From: an uncultured Eggerthellaceae bacterium
Lineage (GTDB): Bacteria > Actinomycetota > Coriobacteriia > Coriobacteriales > Eggerthellaceae
Direction: 5' to 3'
NCBI GenBank assembly: GCA_934668515.1
Contig: CAKUNS010000042.1
Coordinates: 1-11,053, forward strand
DNA length: 11,053 nucleotides
Part shown: positions 7,015 through 11,053 of the stretch, piece after piece
Position numbering within the stretch: position 1 is the first letter of the stretch
Layout of the letters: each line of letters starts with the position of its first letter
The notes under the pieces: generated by a model
Seen by the model: only the letters and a program-made list of their open reading frames with translations
The model's database searches: none
Told to the model about the DNA's origin: nothing
Made by a program: the position numbers and the translations under genes

Positions 7015-7069
7015 ATGCGCGGACGCCCAAACGCCCGCGCATCGTTGTTCAAAACCGAAGCTACCTTCG
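7015..7069 (-). other. Two hairpins between the VbhA-like gene and iorA
   Basis: A perfect 8-bp GC-rich stem (ATGCGCGG 7015-7022, CCGCGCAT 7035-7042, loop 12) ends 29 bases before the iorA start codon. A smaller 5-bp hairpin (7056-7060 with 7065-7069) lies two bases past the stop of the small gene and is followed on the - strand by GTTTT. Neither has a strong T-run. They could partly end transcription from purE or form an iorA leader structure. No convincing separate iorA promoter is visible. Confidence 0.4.
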
Positions 7070-7070
7070 A

Positions 7071-7244
7071 TTACCCGTTTTCCAAGACCTTCTTTTTGTA
7101 CTTCTCGGTGATCTCCCGAGTAACCTGCTCTCGAGTTTTTTCACCAGATGCCATACTTTCCAGGTTCTTGTAGCAGTCACGCGATAATGGCATGTTTTCC
7201 ACGGCCATGGTCGCCGCAACCTGCTCTATCGCGTGGCGCTGCAT
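7071..7244 (-). CDS. VbhA-like antitoxin (Fic inhibitor), orphan
   Basis: This 57-residue reading frame has the features of the VbhA antitoxin family, small helical proteins that bind class I Fic enzymes and block AMP transfer by placing a glutamate in the ATP site. The inhibitory motif [ST]xxxE[GN] is present as TMAVEN (12-17), preceded by a QVAA helix. After it come the usual proline turn (MPLSRD, 18-23), a second helix (YKNLESMASGE, 25-35) and a third (TREQVTREITEKYKKK, 37-52), in the order and spacing of known VbhA proteins. Its ATG overlaps the purE stop by one base (TAATG), pointing to coupled translation. No Fic gene (HxFx[DE]GNGR) is in the window. It could have a partner elsewhere, be a remnant, or have another role. 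The family match rests on motif and layout read by eye. Confidence 0.7.
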   Translation of the reverse strand: MQRHAIEQVAATMAVENMPLSRDCYKNLESMASGEKTREQVTREITEKYKKKVLENG

Positions 7245-7711
7245 TAATCCTCAGCCATCTGACGCTTGAAGTCGATGATCTTCTGCTGCATGGCAGCGTC
7301 GCCCGTTCCCAGCATCTGAACAGCTAGGATAGCGGCGTTCTTCGCGCCGTTGATGGCGACGGTGGCACACGGCACGCCCGAAGGCATCTGAACCATGGAC
7401 AGAAGAGAGTCAAGACCGCCCAAGTCGGAGGTCTTCATGGGAACGCAGATAACAGGGTTGGGAGTGTACGCCGCAACGACGCCGCCCAAATGAGCTGCCT
7501 TGCCAGCAGCGGCAATGATCACCTTGATGCCGCGCTCGTGCGCAGTTGAAGCCCACTCATGAACCTCAAGCGGCTTGCGGTGCGCGCTGGCAACCTTCAC
7601 CTCGTATGCAACGCCGAACTCGTCGAGCTGCTGCATGCATGCCTCCATGGTGGGCATGTCGGACTTCGAACCCATGATGATGCCGACAACCGGCGTGTTT
7701 TCGTTTGCCAT
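7244..7711 (-). CDS. purE: N5-CAIR mutase (PurE), divergent type
   Basis: PurE acts in purine synthesis, interconverting N5-carboxyaminoimidazole ribonucleotide and CAIR (class I), or carboxylating AIR directly (class II). The 155-residue product has the family blocks GSKSDMPTM (13-21), SAHRKP, AAHLGG and SLLSMVQMPSGVP. The class I histidines in SAHR and AAHL are kept, so class I chemistry is likely. It departs from the usual class I form: SAHRKP for SAHRTP, AGKAAHLGG for AGGAAHLPG, and a shortened INGAKNAA where class I has IGKAGAxNAA; the short KNAA form recalls class II. The ATG at 7711 begins MANENTPVVGIIMGS; GGAG lies 12 bases upstream, slightly far. A longer frame to 7846 is not supported. 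No purK is in view. The stop overlaps the start of the VbhA-like gene. Confidence 0.9.
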   Translation of the reverse strand: MANENTPVVGIIMGSKSDMPTMEACMQQLDEFGVAYEVKVASAHRKPLEVHEWASTAHERGIKVIIAAAGKAAHLGGVVAAYTPNPVICVPMKTSDLGGLDSLLSMVQMPSGVPCATVAINGAKNAAILAVQMLGTGDAAMQQKIIDFKRQMAED

Positions 7712-7762
7712 CTCTCGTCTTCTCTCCAATTGGGAAATTCCAGAACAAACTAGCTTTTTAGA

Positions 7763-7771
7763 ATTATGGCA
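7763..7771 (-). promoter_or_regulatory. Extended -10 promoter of purE
   Basis: On the - strand TGC precedes CATAAT (7768-7763), matching an extended -10 (TGnTATAAT with one mismatch). The -35 region is poor, as is common with extended -10 promoters. It lies about 50 bases before the purE start and downstream of the tRNA terminator, so purE would have its own promoter. Confidence 0.4.
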
Positions 7772-7848
7772 CGAGGTTTCGGCAGCATCGGGCAAAAGCG
7801 AAAAGTTCACGCATCGGGGCTTAAGAAGAAATACCCAGAAAAGCAAAA

Positions 7849-7868
7849 CGGGAGCCCGTAGGCTCCCG
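7849..7868 (-). terminator. Terminator of tRNA-Phe
   Basis: A perfect 8-bp stem (CGGGAGCC 7849-7856, GGCTCCCG 7861-7868) with a 4-base loop is followed on the - strand by TTTTGCTTTT. It begins 8 bases past the end of the tRNA, and separates the tRNA unit from purE. Confidence 0.85.
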
Positions 7869-7876
7869 ATTGTTTA

Positions 7877-7952
7877 TGGTGGTCAGAGGGGGACTTGAAC
7901 CCTCGGCACGCGGATTTTCAGTCCGCTGCTCTACCAACTGAGCTACCTGACC
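7877..7952 (-). tRNA. tRNA-Phe (anticodon GAA)
   Basis: The 76-base gene folds into a full cloverleaf. The acceptor stem is GGTCAGG with TCTGACC (one G-T pair), followed by discriminator A and an encoded CCA. The D arm is GCTC/GAGC. The anticodon stem GCGGA/TCCGC encloses loop CTGAAAA, giving anticodon GAA (phenylalanine). The variable loop is 5 bases. The T arm has loop TTCAAGT with stem GAGGG/CCCCC, which contains an A-C mismatch at its second pair. A strong promoter and a terminator flank it, so it is a single-gene unit. Confidence 0.95.
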
Positions 7953-7980
7953 ATATGCACCAATTGCGATGCGAGTTGAT

Positions 7981-8009
7981 AGTTTATCGGAAATCACTGC
8001 GTCGGTCAA
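7981..8009 (-). promoter_or_regulatory. Sigma-70-type promoter of tRNA-Phe
   Basis: On the - strand TTGACC (8009-8004) and TAAACT (7986-7981) are separated by exactly 17 bases. Transcription would start about 20-24 bases before the mature 5' end of the tRNA. This is the clearest promoter in the window. Confidence 0.8.
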
Positions 8010-8102
8010 GCACTAATTGTAGTTTTGTGAACGCAATTTCCCATTTTACTGAAAACCGCCGTTTTGAATCACATCGCCGCAGTTCACGCGGGAGTTTCCG
8101 AT

Positions 8103-9521
8103 TTACGCCAATCCAAGCGATTGCCACACAGGCACGCTGGCCATGCATGCGATCAGATTGATCACCATGAATGCGATGTCGAACGACAGCGTGTCCTCGT
8201 GCTCGCACATATCGTTGCCGGTTGCGCGAAGAATCGGAATGAACACGTTGTTGGTGAAACGCAAGTGCCAAACATTCGCAGAAGCGCCGCAAACGAACAG
8301 CGTGACAAACGGGTTGATTCCCGCAGCGGCCGCAACACCACCAAGCGCCGCCAGGAAGATGACCTGCGTCGCCGTGGACGAAACAACAACCAAACGAACC
8401 AGATACGTCAGGATGCAAACCGCGAATACATAAATATAGGGGTTCGCGACGATCGGAGCGGCAATAGGCTCCATGACGGTTGCCAGCCATGTGGCAATGC
8501 CCAGCTTCGTCAAAAGCGACGCCAAAGAAAGGATGCCGCCGATCAAGATCAGCGTGTCCCACGGCATGCGCTCGGTAACATCCTTCGTATCAGCCAGACC
8601 GACAACAGCCATGATCGCGAAGATGCCCACGCTCACGATTGCAGCAGACAGTCCCACTTTGCTACCGAAAATCCAGCCGATCACGGCAACAGCCAGCAAT
8701 GCGATGGTGGCCTTCTCGGCGTTGGACATGGGGCCCAAGTCCTCGAGCTGCTTTGCCGCGAAACCCTTTTCGCCAGCTGCTGCAACAGGCTTGCTTTGAG
8801 GCTTGTTCGCACCGGAAATGAACAAAATCACGATGTACGACAGCACAGCAACCACTACGAACCAGATTGCGCAGGCGGTGAACCAGCTGGTCCACGTCCA
8901 GTTTGCCTGCTGATCGGCGGGGAGCATGCCAATGGTGATCAGAACAGGCGCCGCGCCGGTCATGAACGCGAAGCCCAAAATGCCCGCAGTCACCCAGACG
9001 GCCAGGAACATACCCGTTGCCTGCTTGCTGCTACGCTCGTAACCAAGGGCCTTGCTAGCAGCGGCTGCGATAGGCGAAAGAATGACGCCTTTGCCGATAA
9101 GCGCCGGAATGAAGGGCGACACGACCAATCCGGTAGCGTAGAAGGCGGTCATCTGACCTCGGTAGGTTTCGGGGAACAAGCGAAGAACCCAAAACGCCAG
9201 GCGCTTCACCAAGCCCGTTTTCGCGATAACCGTCGAAATGCCGAATGCACCGAACAGCACCCAAGTGGTGCCGTCGGCAAACGACGAGAACACATCGCCG
9301 AACTTCGCCAACCCGAATACCACGTACGCAGCCAGGCATGCCAGAAAGGCAGCCCAGTCAGGCACAGCACGAAAAACAAGCCATGCGACGACGCAAACGA
9401 AAATGCCCGCGTAAATCATCGCGGGCTGAGTTAACCCCTCCGGCGCGGGGATGACACCGATGATCACGGCGATAACCACCGGGATCACTACCTTAAGAAC
9501 CTTTTTCGTAGTAGCGCTCAC
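8103..9521 (-). CDS. DASS/SLC13-type anion permease, first copy
   Basis: This is an inner-membrane transporter of 472 residues with many hydrophobic segments (about 11-12), most like the divalent anion:sodium symporter / CitT-type permeases that carry dicarboxylates, citrate or similar acids. The two-fold family layout is visible: the first-half loop IPALIGKGVILSPI (138-151) with TGAAPV (188-193), and the second-half SSTATQVIFLAAL (381-393). The usual SNT tripeptide is replaced in both halves (ALI and SST), so sodium coupling is doubtful. A hydrophilic linker (about 237-270) divides the halves. The GTG at 9521 is chosen as start because GGGAGG lies 8 bases upstream; a TTG at 9548 has no such site. 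The next gene upstream on this strand is a close paralogue. The substrate cannot be read from sequence; no terminator is clear after the stop. Confidence 0.8.
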   Translation of the reverse strand: MSATTKKVLKVVIPVVIAVIIGVIPAPEGLTQPAMIYAGIFVCVVAWLVFRAVPDWAAFLACLAAYVVFGLAKFGDVFSSFADGTTWVLFGAFGISTVIAKTGLVKRLAFWVLRLFPETYRGQMTAFYATGLVVSPFIPALIGKGVILSPIAAAASKALGYERSSKQATGMFLAVWVTAGILGFAFMTGAAPVLITIGMLPADQQANWTWTSWFTACAIWFVVVAVLSYIVILFISGANKPQSKPVAAAGEKGFAAKQLEDLGPMSNAEKATIALLAVAVIGWIFGSKVGLSAAIVSVGIFAIMAVVGLADTKDVTERMPWDTLILIGGILSLASLLTKLGIATWLATVMEPIAAPIVANPYIYVFAVCILTYLVRLVVVSSTATQVIFLAALGGVAAAAGINPFVTLFVCGASANVWHLRFTNNVFIPILRATGNDMCEHEDTLSFDIAFMVINLIACMASVPVWQSLGLA

Positions 9522-9778
9522 GAAATCAGCCTCCCTTGTTGTTTTCAATTTAGGCGCGATCTTAGCAAACCCTAACTTTGATCTTCCGCACTTCCACGAA
9601 CTGTAACTTTTCTTAATCAGCTAATAACAAAAGATCACGTCCAAAAGCGCCGCGTAGGCACGCCGCAGAGAATTCCGCATCATCGCCGAAGTGTCTTTTC
9701 AGCGCCGTCTACCCTTCGGCGCCCGCCGACGGTCACCTATTCACCTATATAGGTGCGCCATGCTGGGTTCCGCGTACA
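9522..9778 (-). promoter_or_regulatory. Leader region of the first permease gene with palindrome and hairpin
   Basis: This stretch between the two permease genes holds no reading frame I trust. TCACCTAT occurs twice in tandem (9733-9740, 9741-9748), and the second copy runs into a perfect 14-bp palindrome, CACCTATATAGGTG (9742-9755), which also supplies a TATATA -10-like core. Further on, 8-bp arms CGCCGAAG (9684-9691) and CTTCGGCG (9714-9721) could form a hairpin in the mRNA leader. The palindrome is a candidate operator and promoter; the -35 is not convincing. Confidence 0.45.
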
Positions 9779-9810
9779 AAAAAGCGCGCCCCTTGTGGGA
9801 CGCGCTTTTT
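9779..9810 (-). terminator. Terminator of the second permease copy
   Basis: A perfect 10-bp outer stem AAAAAGCGCG (9779-9788) with CGCGCTTTTT (9801-9810) continues inward by three more pairs after one mismatch, with a 4-base loop. The T-run on the - strand is six bases. It lies 16 bases past the stop of the upstream permease gene and could work on both strands. It implies the two permeases are mostly transcribed separately. Confidence 0.9.
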
Positions 9811-9826
9811 CAGAAAGGGAGCCAGA

Positions 9827-11053
9827 TTACATCAGGCCGAGCATCTGCCAAACCGGAACGCTTGCGAGGCAACCAATCATGTTGATAACCATGTAAGCGT
9901 AGTTGAACGGCATGGTGTCTTCGTGCTCGCACATTTCACCGTTCTGAACACCAAGCAGCGGGATGAACTCGTTGTTGGTGAACTTGAGGTGCCAAACTGC
10001 GGTAGAGCAGAGGCAAACGAACAGAGTGACGTACTCGCTGATGCCACAAGCTGCAGCGACGGAACCAAGAGCAGCCAGGAAGATAACCTGGGTTGCGGTA
10101 GAAGAAACAACAACCAGACGAACAAGATACGTAAGGATGCAGACGGCTGCAACGTAAACGTAGGGGTTGGAAACGATCGGGGCAGCAACAGGAGCCATGA
10201 CGCCGGCGATCCAGCCAGCAATACCGAGCTGAGTCAGCAGGGAAGCCAGAGACAGGATGCCGCCGATGAAGATTGCGGTGTCCCAAGGAATGTTGCTGGT
10301 GAGGTCCTTGGTGTCAACCAGGCCGATGACGGCCATGATGGCGAAGACGCCGACAGAGATGATCGGGGCGCCCAGGCCGATCTTGCTACCGAAGATCCAG
10401 CCAAGGATGGCGATGAAAACCAGAATGCCGGTGATTTTCTCGGCGGTGGACATGGGGCCCATTTCCTTGAGCTGCTTCTTGGCAAAGCCCTTCTCGAAGC
10501 TGGTCTGCTCGAGAGCTTCCTTATCGCCCTTCTTGGGGCCGTAAAGAGCAAGGATGACGATGTAGGACAGAACGGTGACGATAACCAACCAAACAGCACA
10601 AGCACCAAGCCAGCTCATCCACGTCCAGTTGCCCTGCTGCTCGGCAGGAAGCATGCCGATGAGGATCATGACCGGGGCAGCACCCGTAAGGAATGCGTAG
10701 CCCAGGATGCCAGTGGTAACCCAGACGGCCAGGAAGATACCGGTTGCAGCCTTGCTGCGAGCGGCGTAACCAAGGGACTTGGTTGCAGAAGCGGCGATGG
10801 GGGTAACCATGACGCCCTTGCCGATCTTAGCAGGGATCCACGGGGTGATGGCGAAGCCTGCAACGAAGAATGCGGTCAGCTGACCCTTGTAGTTCTCGGG
10901 GAACAGGGACAGGATGGCGAAAGCCAGACGCCTAACCAGGCCGGTCTTCACCAGTGCGCAGGTCATGCCGAATGCGCCGATGAGCAGCCATACGGTGGAG
11001 TCAGCGAAGGGCGCGAAAACCACGCCGAACTTAGCAACGTTGAACACTACATA
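9827..11053 (-). CDS. DASS/SLC13-type anion permease, second copy, 5' end outside window
   Basis: The visible 408 codons encode a membrane transporter closely related to the neighbouring permease, by eye about two thirds identical and colinear to the last residue (both end SVPVWQ-LGL plus one residue). The frame stays open to the window edge (codons for Y and V before VFNVAKFG), which matches AYVVFGLAKFG at residue 65 of the neighbour, so about 65 residues are missing. As in its paralogue, the first-half SNT site is changed (IPAKIGKG) and the second reads SSTATQVIFLAALG. The hydrophilic linker differs most (GPKKGDKEALEQTSFEKGF). The stop TAA at 9827 is followed by a strong terminator. The pair looks like a tandem duplication that has since diverged. 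The substrate is probably an organic anion but cannot be set from sequence. Confidence 0.85.
   Translation of the reverse strand, partial: YVVFNVAKFGVVFAPFADSTVWLLIGAFGMTCALVKTGLVRRLAFAILSLFPENYKGQLTAFFVAGFAITPWIPAKIGKGVMVTPIAASATKSLGYAARSKAATGIFLAVWVTTGILGYAFLTGAAPVMILIGMLPAEQQGNWTWMSWLGACAVWLVIVTVLSYIVILALYGPKKGDKEALEQTSFEKGFAKKQLKEMGPMSTAEKITGILVFIAILGWIFGSKIGLGAPIISVGVFAIMAVIGLVDTKDLTSNIPWDTAIFIGGILSLASLLTQLGIAGWIAGVMAPVAAPIVSNPYVYVAAVCILTYLVRLVVVSSTATQVIFLAALGSVAAACGISEYVTLFVCLCSTAVWHLKFTNNEFIPLLGVQNGEMCEHEDTMPFNYAYMVINMIGCLASVPVWQMLGLM

Noticed and set aside
6986..7042. Longer N-terminus for iorA
   Set aside because: The 19 extra residues fall in the hairpin region and have no ribosome site; MAKQLLMGNEAL at 6985 fits the family.
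5444..7111. A 555-codon open frame on the + strand opposite iorA
   Set aside because: It is the antisense shadow of iorA, produced by codon bias. It is Arg-rich, lacks domains or a ribosome site, and iorA on the other strand shows clear family motifs.
7712..7846. Longer N-terminus for purE
   Set aside because: The extra 45 residues resemble no PurE and run through the likely purE promoter up to the tRNA terminator.
8040..8102. Short dyads (AAAAC/GTTTT) after the first permease as a terminator
   Set aside because: The stem is only five pairs and no T-run follows at the right place, so it is too weak to call.
8064..9434. A 456-codon open frame on the + strand opposite the first permease
   Set aside because: Its composition is His/Arg/Asn-rich with no recognisable fold. 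It mirrors a well-supported membrane protein gene.

Overview
The window comes from a fairly GC-rich bacterium. The gene content suggests an anaerobic, amino-acid-fermenting actinobacterium of the Coriobacteriia/Eggerthellales type: an indolepyruvate:ferredoxin oxidoreductase, a short phenylacetate-CoA ligase, and duplicated DASS/SLC13-type permeases. That placement is inferred from gene content and style, not from a marker gene. The window looks like ordinary chromosome: I see no insertion sequence, integrase, phage gene, CRISPR array or rRNA.

Layout, left to right. proC (proline synthesis, + strand, 288-1079) converges on an Rrf2-family regulator gene (- strand, 1170-1625), with a strong shared hairpin between them. 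A 461-bp non-coding stretch rich in inverted repeats lies upstream of the regulator. Next, on the + strand, come a 5-formyltetrahydrofolate cyclo-ligase with an unusual internal insert (2087-2923) and a phenylacetate-CoA ligase (paaK type, 3036-4271). A palindrome-rich spacer and an intrinsic terminator separate paaK from the convergent iorA-iorB pair (6985 to 4432, - strand). Upstream of iorA on the same strand are a 57-codon VbhA-like antitoxin gene (7071-7244) and purE (7244-7711); the stop of purE and the start of the small gene share one base (TAATG). Then come a terminator, tRNA-Phe(GAA) and its clear sigma-70 promoter. The right end holds two tandem, closely related 12-TM-type anion permeases on the - strand (8103-9521, and 9827 to the window edge, 5'-truncated), separated by a terminator and a leader region with palindromes.

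How the genes may work together. IorAB oxidatively decarboxylates aryl-pyruvates to arylacetyl-CoA, or does the reverse with reduced ferredoxin. PaaK links arylacetates to the same arylacetyl-CoA. Their placement suggests one module linking aromatic amino acids and aryl acids. The permeases probably move dicarboxylates or related organic anions. The least expected item is the VbhA-type antitoxin: it carries the Fic-inhibitory motif ([ST]xxxE[GN], here TMAVEN) but has no Fic toxin beside it and is translationally coupled to a purine-synthesis gene.
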